A DNA stretch of 64,000 bases, from assembly GCF_001908275.1 (NCBI RefSeq), contig NZ_CP018620.1, positions 3,286,001 to 3,350,000 on the forward strand, written 5' to 3'. Made by a program: the position numbers and the translations under genes. Below the pieces are notes generated by a model. The model ran no database searches and was not told where the DNA came from. It saw only the letters and a list, made by a program, of their open reading frames with translations. The DNA comes from Paenibacillus xylanexedens. Its GTDB lineage: Bacteria; Bacillota; Bacilli; Paenibacillales; Paenibacillaceae. Positions 19,401-27,223 of this stretch are shown in pieces. Every line of letters begins with the position of its first letter. The stretch's first letter is position 1.

Positions 19401-20715
19401 ACCAGAAGGTAAGACCTGATAGACTAACCATGACTGCAAGAAGTAACGCAAGTCCCATGCATGCAGCAGGGAAGATGCTCCAAATGGTGTTGATCGTGTA
19501 TGTGTTACCTGGACTATGTATGAGTAGCCAACCAAATGGTGTTGAGAGATCTTGCTCTGCATTCGTCTGTAATGTGGTCCAGACTTCTGTGTTATAACGG
19601 CTGAACGGCATCCATAGGAACAGACTGATGAAAAAGGCGATTAATCCATGAGTCAGACGAACTCCAGCAAAGTACAACATCGATTTGCTGCCCGGACCAG
19701 TTGTTTTCAAGACAGCAGAGACTTGCAGATGGGAGCATAAACCACCCCACCCCAGAACGGCTGCAAGTAGAGACATGAGCAGCATGGGTGTTAATGAAGT
19801 CTGGCTCAAATGATAGGTGCCGAGGTGAAGCTCGAAGAAGGCTGGCCACAGCGCAGCAGAGGACCCAGGAGTTAGATAAAGGGAGACCAACCGGATAAAT
19901 ACGGCAAAACCGATCATGTATCCCCCAGTCATCATTAAGGTCTGCACAGCTTGGGATACGGTGTCACCGAGCAGTTTGCCAAATCCTCTTCCATCACGAC
20001 GATGTGCTTCCCTCGCTGCAATCATCATATCAGACCATATACTGCGTCGTTTGTTCGTAGCGTGGTGGGGGGCAGATGAGCGACTTGTGGAACTTGCAGG
20101 ACTTGCAGACTGAGAATCAAGAGAGTTGTTATCTGTTTGCGCGGCTGTGGAGCCAACCCTGTTTGTCTGGTTACCCGGTGCTGGCAGGAGACGTGTGGCA
20201 AGAATGGCAGCAATCCAGCCGCTGATCCAGTGGACCACGAGTAGAAAATATCCGGCCGCCGGCTGGTGAAGAAAAGCAGCACCAACGACCAAAATGATCA
20301 TCATTGGATTGGCAAAATGAGATGCCGCCGCAAGGACAACCGCCTGCTTGGCGGTAATTTGTCTATCCTGAAATAAACGGGATACCGCATCTGCTCCTGC
20401 GGGGAATCCGCCGCACATGCCAACGGCAATCGCCAGACCTGCGTTGCCTGGGAGTCTGAACCAGCGTTGCATTAACGGTCCAAGCAAGGCGCCGATCGCG
20501 TGGGTGAAGCCAAACGCAGTGAGCATTTGGGATAACATGAGGAACGGGAGCATGGCAGGGAAGATGATTTTCCACCATATATCCAGACCTTGAATAGAGG
20601 CGTCAAACGCTTCTTTGGGGGACGCAACTACCGCAATGACCAACATTAAAGCGCCGGTACTTAGGATTATCGTTCGTAACGGGCCAGAATCTCTAACCTC
20701 GCTCTGTAATGTCAT
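19378..20715 (-). CDS. ylbJ: Sporulation integral membrane protein YlbJ
   Basis: A 445-residue polytopic membrane protein of the nucleoside-transporter/YlbJ family, with gate-type domains. Hydrophobic segments are spread over the whole length; family-like parts are '[16 protein letters not shown]', '[16 protein letters not shown]' and '[13 protein letters not shown]'. In B. subtilis YlbJ is made in the mother cell and is needed for heat-resistant spores. A poorly conserved hydrophilic insert (about 190-240, Ser/Asn/Thr-rich) separates the halves. GAGGTG lies 5 nt before the start on the minus strand. The gene converges on coaD and diverges from sepM. Confidence 0.88.
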   Translation of the reverse strand: MTLQSEVRDSGPLRTIILSTGALMLVIAVVASPKEAFDASIQGLDIWWKIIFPAMLPFLMLSQMLTAFGFTHAIGALLGPLMQRWFRLPGNAGLAIAVGMCGGFPAGADAVSRLFQDRQITAKQAVVLAAASHFANPMMIILVVGAAFLHQPAAGYFLLVVHWISGWIAAILATRLLPAPGNQTNRVGSTAAQTDNNSLDSQSASPASSTSRSSAPHHATNKRRSIWSDMMIAAREAHRRDGRGFGKLLGDTVSQAVQTLMMTGGYMIGFAVFIRLVSLYLTPGSSAALWPAFFELHLGTYHLSQTSLTPMLLMSLLAAVLGWGGLCSHLQVSAVLKTTGPGSKSMLYFAGVRLTHGLIAFFISLFLWMPFSRYNTEVWTTLQTNAEQDLSTPFGWLLIHSPGNTYTINTIWSIFPAACMGLALLLAVMVSLSGLTFWFNRRFSR

Positions 20716-20730
20716 CGTTTCACCTCATAT

Positions 20731-20841
20731 CAGATAACGCCGATTCGGCATCTGAATCGTTATGGACGGCCGAATGACGCCCGAAGGGCGGTTCGGCCTT
20801 GACCGGACAGGCTATTGTATACAGCGGCCTATCTGGCCTGT
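20731..20841. repeat. Three consecutive inverted repeats between divergent ylbJ and sepM
   Basis: Hairpin 1: CAGAT...GCCG (20731-20742) with CGGCATCTG (20746-20754). Hairpin 2: GGCCGAA (20768-20774) with TTCGGCC (20792-20798), inner CGCCC/GGGCG. Hairpin 3: ACAGGC (20807-20812) with GCCTGT (20836-20841). They lie between gene starts, so terminators are not expected; no gene is seen in the 314-bp gap. Confidence 0.6.
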
Positions 20842-21029
20842 ACCATTGTATGCACAAGGACCAGAGTGTTAGACTTGAAAAAAATGATTAAACAAGATGA
20901 GCTGAGTATCTGCATTACAAAGAGCGTGAATCTAACCGACGAATGGAAGTATTCACAAGGTGGAATTACGATTGCTGATTAGTGTAGAGTTCAGCTTATA
21001 TAGAGATACAAAGAACGGAGGCTCATGCG

Positions 21030-22070
21030 ATGAATCGGATTCGGAAATCTGGCGGATTCAGAGCTTCGATCTTTGTGATCGTGGTGGCTCTGGTCGTCTA
21101 TGTTGTCGTGTACATGCCAACGCCGTATATCATATATATGCCTGGCAGTGCAGATGAAGTAAAACCAATGGTAACCGTTAAGAGTGGAGACCAGGAAGAA
21201 CACGGTGTGTTCATGATGACAACCGTGTCGGCAACATATGCCAATGTGTTTTTGCTAGGAACCTCTCTGTTCAATAAAAATGCTCAAGTGGATAAAAAGG
21301 AAGACCGACTGCGCGGCAAAAGCGAAGCGGAATACTCTGCCGAACAGGTGTGGTTCATGAGTGACTCACAATCCTCCGCAATGGAGGCTGCATATGAGCA
21401 GGCTGGTGTGACTTACTCTATTGTACCTGAACATATCTTTGTATTTGGACTGTCCGAAGATCCAAAACCGGAAGGAGACATTGCTCCGGGAGATATCATT
21501 CTGGGAGTGAACGGAACAGCTACGCCGGATAATACCGTGCTTTCTGCCCAGTTAAAAGATAAAAAGGTCGGAGATACGGTTGAAATGCAACTGGAACGTG
21601 GTGGAGAGACCATTAGCCGGGACGTGAAACTGATTCAGGTAAAAGACAATAAAACAGGAGAAACCCGCCCGGGACTTGGAGTAATGATTGGTACGGTTCA
21701 GAAGGTGAAAGCTGAAGATCCGGACAAACAGATATCCTTCACTGATACTCAGGTTGGTGGTCCGTCTGCCGGCTTGATGTTTACGTTGGAGATCTATAAC
21801 CAGTTAACACCTGGAGATCTGACCAAGGGGCATCGAATTGCGGGTACAGGTACCATTACCAAGGAGGGTGTGGTGGGTGCCATTGGTGGTGTAGTACACA
21901 AGATTGTAGCCGCTGATCGAAAAGAAGCGGAGATCTTCTTTGTACCTAAGGATAACTATAAGGAAGCAGCAGCCAAGGCTGAACAGATCGGCACCAAAAT
22001 GAAACTTGTGCCTGTGAGCACGGTGGATGATGCGCTGGCTTATTTGAAAACCTTGTCCGTGAAATCATAG
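21030..22070 (+). CDS. sepM: SepM-family PDZ/Lon-domain serine protease (YlbL)
   Basis: A 346-residue membrane-anchored protease. A membrane segment (residues 13-31) leads to an extracytoplasmic part with a PDZ domain (about 125-200, 'ILGVNGTATPDN') and a C-terminal Lon-type protease domain (about 235-340) with catalytic Ser in 'GGPSAGLMF' and Lys in 'GGVVHKIVAA'. In streptococci SepM trims the competence peptide; B. subtilis YlbL contributes to DNA-damage checkpoint recovery by removing YneA. GGAGG about 9 nt upstream supports ATG 21030. It is divergent from ylbJ and followed by a strong terminator. Confidence 0.92.
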   Translation: MNRIRKSGGFRASIFVIVVALVVYVVVYMPTPYIIYMPGSADEVKPMVTVKSGDQEEHGVFMMTTVSATYANVFLLGTSLFNKNAQVDKKEDRLRGKSEAEYSAEQVWFMSDSQSSAMEAAYEQAGVTYSIVPEHIFVFGLSEDPKPEGDIAPGDIILGVNGTATPDNTVLSAQLKDKKVGDTVEMQLERGGETISRDVKLIQVKDNKTGETRPGLGVMIGTVQKVKAEDPDKQISFTDTQVGGPSAGLMFTLEIYNQLTPGDLTKGHRIAGTGTITKEGVVGAIGGVVHKIVAADRKEAEIFFVPKDNYKEAAAKAEQIGTKMKLVPVSTVDDALAYLKTLSVKS

Positions 22071-22257
22071 GATTTGAACTGGCGGGAAGAGATCGAGCCA
22101 ACGTTGAACCGGATGGATAAAGAACGGATGAAATCCGAATAATTGATTACAGTGGAATGAAATATGATCAAGAGATTTGAGAAGATCAACAGACTCACTA
22201 GACCCAAAGGGGTAGAGATACCCAAAAGTTATAAGAGAACAAGAGAAGTGAATAAGG
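22071..22257 (+). other. Non-coding stretch between sepM stop and the terminator
   Basis: No gene is supported. Directly after the sepM TAG (22068-22070) the same frame stays open for 23 charged codons before TAA (22140-22142), which could be a remnant of a longer C-terminus. A small GGGTA/TACCC hairpin lies near 22210-22223. Confidence 0.3.
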
Positions 22258-22308
22258 AAATCCCCTTGTTGCGAGGTGCCTGAGCGGCGCGCAACAAGGG
22301 GATTTTTT
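22258..22308. terminator. Strong bidirectional terminator between sepM and ylbM
   Basis: A perfect 16-bp stem, AAATCCCCTTGTTGCG (22258-22273) with CGCAACAAGGGGATTT (22290-22305), followed by TTT and preceded by AAA, so it can stop both converging transcripts. Confidence 0.92.
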
Positions 22309-22405
22309 AATTGTATAGTTGAGTGTGGAACAGTGGATATCAATGATCTGTTTGATGATGGAATAAAAAGCTCCATAGAGATGAAGCCTTATGGTCAAAA
22401 GCGGA

Positions 22406-23638
22406 TTACAGTCTCACAGGCGACTCATAGTAGTCACTGAACATCCTACGTGTGTCCCTATGCTCGCAAGCGAGCCCATACGCAACCTGAGCTTGTATAT
22501 CCAGTTCCAGCTGATTGTGTGTGAACGTCGACGGTTTCAGCACAACAGGCAGTGACGCGGTTTTCTTCATTTGTTTAAGCAGGCTCTGCCCTTGAGCATT
22601 AAATCCGAGGACTCGGAGATATCCGGGTCCGGCAGCCAATTGCTCTGGTGAACACTCGGCTTTGGTGTGATTCAGGAGCAAGTGGGCGAGCATACGCTGG
22701 AGTTTGGTGCGTGTGTATCGTTTGGTCTTCAGTGCATTCAGGAGTGCTTCGACTGAAGGCTCCGGGAGCTGAGCGAGTGCACGGCTCAGCCGGTATTCCA
22801 GGCCTTCCGTGACTTCGGCGATGCGTTCCAGCTCGGAGGCACGTCGGGTGGCCGCGAGGTGCAACAGCGGCTGTGCAAAGCGCTCCCAGTGTATGGGAGC
22901 GCGCCCTTCCTGCCATTCGCGATGCAGAATGGCAAGGGTTGCCGCCGGTACGTATGGCGCGGCGGCATCGGGTCCGTCCGCCATCAGCAGGCGGCGGACG
23001 GCTGTTGCACTGGCGATCGCCCCCGGCCCGGGCGTCGCCTCATGATACGCGGCACCGGTACGCGCCGCCGTAAAGGGCTGGATCGCGCTGCCAAGTCGTT
23101 TCAGCGCGATCAGGTAGTGCAGCCCAAGCGAATTGTTGGGCTGCTCCAGCAGTGCAGCGGCGTCGTGAGCATCGACGCCGCCGGGCGCCAGCGCCGCCGC
23201 CGCGCCTGCGTACGCGGCGGGGTAGCTGGCGCCTTCCCGCAGGCGGCGCGCGATGTCCTCGCGCATCCCTGCGGGCTCCACAGCCAGCACGCGCGCAATG
23301 CGCTGCAGGCTGTCCAGGTCGCCGGACTCGCTGCCAAAGCAGAGCGAGTCCACAACGCCGGTGCGGTGCAGCAGTGATACCGCACCGAAGGCAAACCACT
23401 CTGCCGGTTGGACCGCGTACGCAACCGGCAGTTCAAGCACGAGATCCGCGCCTGCGTGCAGCGCCATCTCGGTGCGAGCCCTTTTACCCACGATGGCGGG
23501 TTCGCCACGCTGGAGAAAAGGGCCGCTCATGACCGCAACAACGGCGTCTGCTCCGCTTAGCCGCCGAGCTTCTTGCAAATGATAGACATGCCCATTGTGC
23601 AAGGGGTTATATTCAACAATGACGCCTACGGCTTTCAT
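22406..23638 (-). CDS. tmcAL: tRNA(Met) cytidine acetate ligase TmcAL (YlbM)
   Basis: A 410-residue nucleotidyltransferase-fold enzyme that uses ATP and acetate to make N4-acetylcytidine at the wobble base of elongator tRNA-Met. The N-terminal 'GVIVEYNPLHNGHVYHL' carries the HxGH-type motif; 'MSGPFLQRGEPA', 'LELPVAYAVQPAEWFA' and 'CFGSES' are family blocks. The middle (about residues 110-290) is very Ala/Arg/Gly-rich and visibly GC-richer than its surroundings, which opens many false frames on the other strand. AAAGGAG precedes ATG on the minus strand. It lies downstream of hmp on the same strand. Confidence 0.92.
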   Translation of the reverse strand: MKAVGVIVEYNPLHNGHVYHLQEARRLSGADAVVAVMSGPFLQRGEPAIVGKRARTEMALHAGADLVLELPVAYAVQPAEWFAFGAVSLLHRTGVVDSLCFGSESGDLDSLQRIARVLAVEPAGMREDIARRLREGASYPAAYAGAAAALAPGGVDAHDAAALLEQPNNSLGLHYLIALKRLGSAIQPFTAARTGAAYHEATPGPGAIASATAVRRLLMADGPDAAAPYVPAATLAILHREWQEGRAPIHWERFAQPLLHLAATRRASELERIAEVTEGLEYRLSRALAQLPEPSVEALLNALKTKRYTRTKLQRMLAHLLLNHTKAECSPEQLAAGPGYLRVLGFNAQGQSLLKQMKKTASLPVVLKPSTFTHNQLELDIQAQVAYGLACEHRDTRRMFSDYYESPVRL

Positions 23639-23741
23639 GATTAGACGTACTCCTTTCGATTGGATAACCGAGTATGTATAACATCCATTCCATCATAGGG
23701 GATGTCATGTATTAGATCAAATCATGCACCAATTCAGACAA

Positions 23742-23785
23742 GAAAAAGGCACAAATCCAACATCAACGGATGTCAGACTGTGCCT
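23742..23785 (-). terminator. Terminator after hmp (minus strand)
   Basis: Read on the minus strand, AGGCACA (23785-23779) pairs with TGTGCCT near 23753-23747, and is followed by TTTTTCTT. It separates hmp from ylbM. Confidence 0.75.
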
Positions 23786-23856
23786 GCAAATCTATTGTAT
23801 ATTACACATTTTCGATAATGGGAGACCGACCTCTTCAACTTAATAAATCAGCACGC

Positions 23857-25091
23857 TTAGACACTTTCCGGCGAGGTAGATAGACTTGCTGTGGGCCCAA
23901 AGAATTCATAATGAATGTTGTCCGCCGCAACACCGAGTGCCTGAAGTTCCGTATACACTGCCCGCATGAACGAAACTGGTCCGCACAGATAATAAGTGGA
24001 ATCCAGTTCATCAATCACTTGACGAAGCCAGACCGCATCCATATAACCTTCATTATGAAAATACTCATTTTCACGATCAGCATTCTCAGGTTGAGTATAA
24101 CAATAATAAGCTTTAACGCCCTGATTGCGTTTGGCCAGACTGTTCACATGATCACGGAACGCGTGCGATTGACCATTGGGACTTGCATGCAAAAATGTAA
24201 TGTTGCGATTTTCGTTCAAGTTAACCAGCGTATTTAACATACTGATCATGGGCGTTAGACCGACACCACCACTCAGGAGAACAACAGGTCGTTTATCGTC
24301 TGCATTCAGCGTGAAGTCCCCAGCAGGAGCGGATAGCTCCACCAGACTGCCTTCTTCAATGTGATCGTGGAGATACGTAGAGATAACTCCGTCAGGACGC
24401 TCTAATACACCTCGCTCACGCTTAACGGAAATGCGATAGTGGGGTTTACCCGGGGTATCTGAAAGGCTATACTGACGAATCTGGGTAAATGACGGTGCCT
24501 CTGGTTTGATTTTGATACTGATGTATTGTCCCGGTTCATAACTGGCAATGGGCTGGCCATCGTCTGGAACGAGGTAAAAGGACGTGATGATTTCACTTTC
24601 CTGCACTTTCTTGGCAACCTTGAAGGTACGAAATCCTTCCCAGCCACCCGTCTGGTTTTCCGCTTCTGTATACATGTCCTGTTCGATCCCGATAAAGGCG
24701 TCTGCAATGACATTATAGGCTTCGCCCCACGCATTGATAATTTCATCCGTTGCCGCGTCTCCAAGCACATCTTTGATGGCTTGAAGCAGATAGGTGCCGA
24801 CAATCGCATATTGCTCGGGAACGATACCCAGGCTGCGATGTTTATGTGCAACTTGCCGGACGGCAGGCAGGATGGAGGACAGATTATCGATATGCAGGGC
24901 AGCGGTGTATACCATATTGGCGAGGGCGGCTTGCTGTCGTCCCTGTTTCTGATTTGCATGATTGAAAATATTCAGTAGTTCCGGATGAGCTGTGAACATC
25001 GTTTCATAGAAATGGCGTGTGATCGCTTCGCCGTGAACTTCAAGTACGGGTACTGTGATTTAATGACTCTAATTGTGTGCTCACTTAACAT
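23857..25091 (-). pseudogene. hmp: Flavohemoglobin (nitric oxide dioxygenase) with a frameshift near its start
   Basis: The flavohemoglobin turns NO plus O2 into nitrate. The frame open to 24999 (380 residues) holds most of the globin domain (proximal His in 'VAHKHRS', 'PEQYAIVG'), the FAD domain ('RQYSLSD') and the NAD domain ('LLSGGVGLTPM', 'YLCGPVSFM'). The true start is ATG 25091-25089 behind GGGAGGG, giving 'MLSEHTIRVIKS'. The frame breaks at about 25056/25057, where one base is missing, and continues as 'TVPVLEVHGEAITRHFYET'. The distal Tyr of 'HFYE' therefore lies outside any intact product starting at the Met codon ending at 24999. A real mutation or a read error are both possible. 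Confidence 0.85.
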
Positions 25092-25163
25092 ACATTTTCC
25101 CTCCCGATATAATATGAAATAGTTGGATAATAAATCGGTCATGGAGCTGATCATGCTTCGGTT

Positions 25164-25214
25164 TATAGCAAGTATAGATAGGGGACAAGCGGGTCTGTGT
25201 GATATAGATCACAC
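25164..25214 (-). promoter_or_regulatory. Fnr/CRP-type palindrome and likely hmp promoter
   Basis: GTGTGATATAGATCACAC (25197-25214) contains TGTGA-N6-TCACA, the consensus for Fnr/CRP regulators. On the minus strand TATACT (25176-25171) fits a -10 box; a start about 7 nt on (near 25164) would place the palindrome centre about 41.5 bp upstream, the class II activator position. No good -35 box is present, as expected for an activated promoter. Confidence 0.55.
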
Positions 25215-25363
25215 TAAACGTTAACGAAATGTGACCGCTATTTGCAAGGAACTACAATTAAAATGACGACTTGTAGTTTATCTTGAAGTGAGTCTATAAT
25301 AGACCAGATGGAGTAAACGGTTCTGGGCCATTGGTTTTAAAATAGGGTGTAAAGTTAAAAGTG

Positions 25364-25393
25364 TTGACAAACGTCTTGAAAAATCGGTATAAT
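25364..25393 (+). promoter_or_regulatory. Sigma-A promoter of yceD-rpmF
   Basis: TTGACA (25364-25369) and TATAAT (25388-25393), both perfect, are 18 bp apart. They lie about 160 bp before yceD, leaving a long leader. Confidence 0.85.
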
Positions 25394-25411
25394 GATTTTT
25401 GTTTGTTAAGT

Positions 25412-25533
25412 CAATTTCATAATACTTTTAACGAAGATTCGTCAGAATACATACAGTCAGGATTTATTGCTTTACAAAAGCAGGCTTGACCTGTATAACT
25501 GTCGTGATACGTTTGATACGAATTATGAAATTG
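25412..25533 (+). promoter_or_regulatory. Leader of yceD-rpmF closed by a perfect 12-bp inverted repeat
   Basis: CAATTTCATAAT (25412-25423) is perfectly complementary to ATTATGAAATTG (25522-25533). The first arm lies about 12 nt after the expected transcript start, and the second about 8 nt before the yceD ribosome site. No gene is seen within. A structured regulatory leader is possible. Confidence 0.45.
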
Positions 25534-25554
25534 GTTTCGTTTGGAGTGATGGAA

Positions 25555-26061
25555 ATGTTAATGCCATTTCGCAAAGTGGCTACCAGTGATGGTCCCCTGA
25601 AGTTTAACGAACAGTGGGAGATCAAGGAACTGGTTTCTAACCGACAAGATATCACAGCCGTTACCCCGCTGACTGCGGACTTATCTGCAGAATTCAGAGA
25701 AGGTGACGTTGTGGATGTTCATGGCAAGCTGACTGTAGGAGTGGACATGTTGTGCTCCCGTTGTCTCAAGCCAATCAATGAACATTTTCATATTGATTTT
25801 CATGAGCAATTCAAGCAGGGAAAACAGCCAAAGGAATTACACGAAGACGATGATACGCTCTATGTGGATGGAGATACTGTTGATCTGAAGGGTTATGCCG
25901 AGGAAGCTTTTCTGCTGGATCTTCCGTTTATACCGCTATGTAGCGATACATGCAAAGGGTTATGCCCCAAGTGTGGCCATGAGCTGAACGAAGGTGACTG
26001 CGGTTGTGATAACGAGGTTATTGATCCGCGGCTTGCAGGGCTCAAGGATTTTTTTAAATGA
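25555..26061 (+). CDS. yceD: YceD/DUF177 family protein (23S rRNA accumulation)
   Basis: A 168-residue protein of the DUF177 family. It has the paired Cys motifs 'LCSRCLKP' and 'CSDTCKGLCPKCGHELNEGDCGC', probably a zinc site, and an acidic middle. In E. coli and plants YceD supports 23S rRNA accumulation, and it is nearly always encoded next to rpmF, as here. Several in-frame ATGs occur (25525, 25549, 25555, 25561); GGAG at 25543-25546 best fits 25555. Co-transcription with rpmF 67 bp downstream is expected. Confidence 0.88.
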   Translation: MLMPFRKVATSDGPLKFNEQWEIKELVSNRQDITAVTPLTADLSAEFREGDVVDVHGKLTVGVDMLCSRCLKPINEHFHIDFHEQFKQGKQPKELHEDDDTLYVDGDTVDLKGYAEEAFLLDLPFIPLCSDTCKGLCPKCGHELNEGDCGCDNEVIDPRLAGLKDFFK

Positions 26062-26128
26062 GCATGATTGAAAATCGAACATTTTAAGACTACCTGCAAA
26101 GGTTGATTTTGATAAGGAGGTGGGAATA

Positions 26129-26302
26129 ATGGCAGTACCTCAACGGAGAACGTCCAAGACGCGTCGCGACAAACGTCGCACTCACTTTAAATTGGCTGTA
26201 CCGGGCATGGTGAAATGTGAACAATGTGGCGAACTTAAACTTAGTCACCACGTGTGTAAAGTGTGCGGAACGTACAAAGCAAGAGAGATCATCTCTCAAT
26301 AA
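26129..26302 (+). CDS. rpmF: 50S ribosomal protein L32
   Basis: A 57-residue basic ribosomal protein. The N-terminus '[17 protein letters not shown]' is diagnostic, and the zinc-ribbon pairs 'CEQCGE' and 'CKVCG' show the zinc-binding (C+) form. AAGGAGGT (26114-26121) is 7 nt before ATG 26129; the GTG at 26120 in the same frame overlaps the ribosome site and is not used. Followed by a terminator that ends the yceD-rpmF transcript. Confidence 0.97.
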   Translation: MAVPQRRTSKTRRDKRRTHFKLAVPGMVKCEQCGELKLSHHVCKVCGTYKAREIISQ

Positions 26303-26314
26303 TAGTTGGACATT

Positions 26315-26351
26315 AAGTAGCACTTCATTTCGATGAGGTGCTACTTTTTTT
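26315..26351 (+). terminator. Terminator after rpmF
   Basis: AGTAGCAC (26315-26322) pairs with GTGCTACT (26337-26344), inner TCAT/ATGA, then seven T. Confidence 0.88.
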
Positions 26352-26440
26352 GGATTAGAGAGTGTAGGTAGAGTGAGCTAACAAGCATGAAATCCTTGTA
26401 CCAGAAGGGTGAATTGTTTTTGTTAGGCCAGTCTTTCTTT

Positions 26441-26484
26441 TTGACACGGGATGAGATATACTATAGTTTAGTACCAGGTTCTAA
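26441..26484 (+). promoter_or_regulatory. fapR-operon promoter with FapR operator
   Basis: TTGACA (26441-26446) is a perfect -35 box; TATAGT (26462-26467) is a possible -10 at short spacing. TTAGTACCAGGTTCTAA (26468-26484) matches the FapR operator pattern TTAGTACC-N-TAA and covers the expected start point. Malonyl-CoA would release FapR and turn on its own lipid-synthesis operon. The rest of the 318-bp gap shows no gene. Confidence 0.7.
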
Positions 26485-26620
26485 GATTTGACGTTACATA
26501 TAGATGAACCATAATCCGTTTGAGAACGACCCTGGTGACCAGGGATGCAACTATAGAAGCAACACGAAAGAATGGTTGAACTGGCCGGACGGGACGGTTC
26601 CGTAAACGATACAGCGGGGG

Positions 26621-27223
26621 GTGTCAGGCATCGAACGTGTACCGAAGAGACAGAGGCAACAGCAGTTAACCAGAATGATAGAAGAGAACCCGTTTGTGAC
26701 GGATCAGGAACTTACACGCCAATTGAAGGTGAGTATTCAGACGATTCGTCTTGACAGGCTGGAACTTGGAATACCCGAACTTCGGGAGCGGATGAAACTG
26801 ATGGCAGAGCTCTCGTATGATCAGGTACGCTCGTTGCCCTTGCATGAGATTATCGGTGATATTGTGGATCTGCAACTGGATAAGAGCGGGATTTCCCTGT
26901 TTGAGATTAAGGAAGAACACGTGTTTTCCAGAACAGGGATTGCACGCGGACACTATGTCTTTGCACAGGCCAACTCCTTGGCTGTAGCGATTATTAATGA
27001 CGAGATCGCGTTGACTGCATCAGCAGACATTCGCTTTGTCCGTTCGGTTCATTTGGGAGAGAAATGTATTGCAAAGGCTTATGTGAGATCGATTCCGGGT
27101 CAAAAGGGCAAAGCCAAAGTGGAAGTATTCACTTATGTAGGTGAAGAAATGGTGTTTCAAGGCAACTTTGTAATCTACCATTCAGGTGGAGAAGACAGCG
27201 GAGAAGGAGGTCATTTGGAATGA
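26621..27223 (+). CDS. fapR: Transcription factor FapR (malonyl-CoA-responsive lipid regulator)
   Basis: A 200-residue repressor of fatty-acid and phospholipid genes. The N-terminal helix-turn-helix covers about residues 12-60 ('ENPFVTDQELTRQLKVSIQT', 'IRLDRLELGIPELRER'), then a hot-dog fold domain (about 85-195) binds malonyl-CoA ('FSRTGIARGHYVFAQANSLA'). GTG 26621 is the only sensible start; its ribosome site (GCGGGGG) is poor and abuts the codon. It overlaps plsX by the ATGA motif. The operator upstream indicates self-control. Confidence 0.94.
   Translation: MSGIERVPKRQRQQQLTRMIEENPFVTDQELTRQLKVSIQTIRLDRLELGIPELRERMKLMAELSYDQVRSLPLHEIIGDIVDLQLDKSGISLFEIKEEHVFSRTGIARGHYVFAQANSLAVAIINDEIALTASADIRFVRSVHLGEKCIAKAYVRSIPGQKGKAKVEVFTYVGEEMVFQGNFVIYHSGGEDSGEGGHLE

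Noticed and set aside
22258..22308. Perfect 16-bp hairpin considered as a small RNA
   Set aside because: T-run and position between convergent genes fit a bidirectional terminator.
22859..23582. Long Arg/Ala-rich frames on the plus strand
   Set aside because: They are antisense shadows of the GC-rich ylbM gene, which has clear family motifs.
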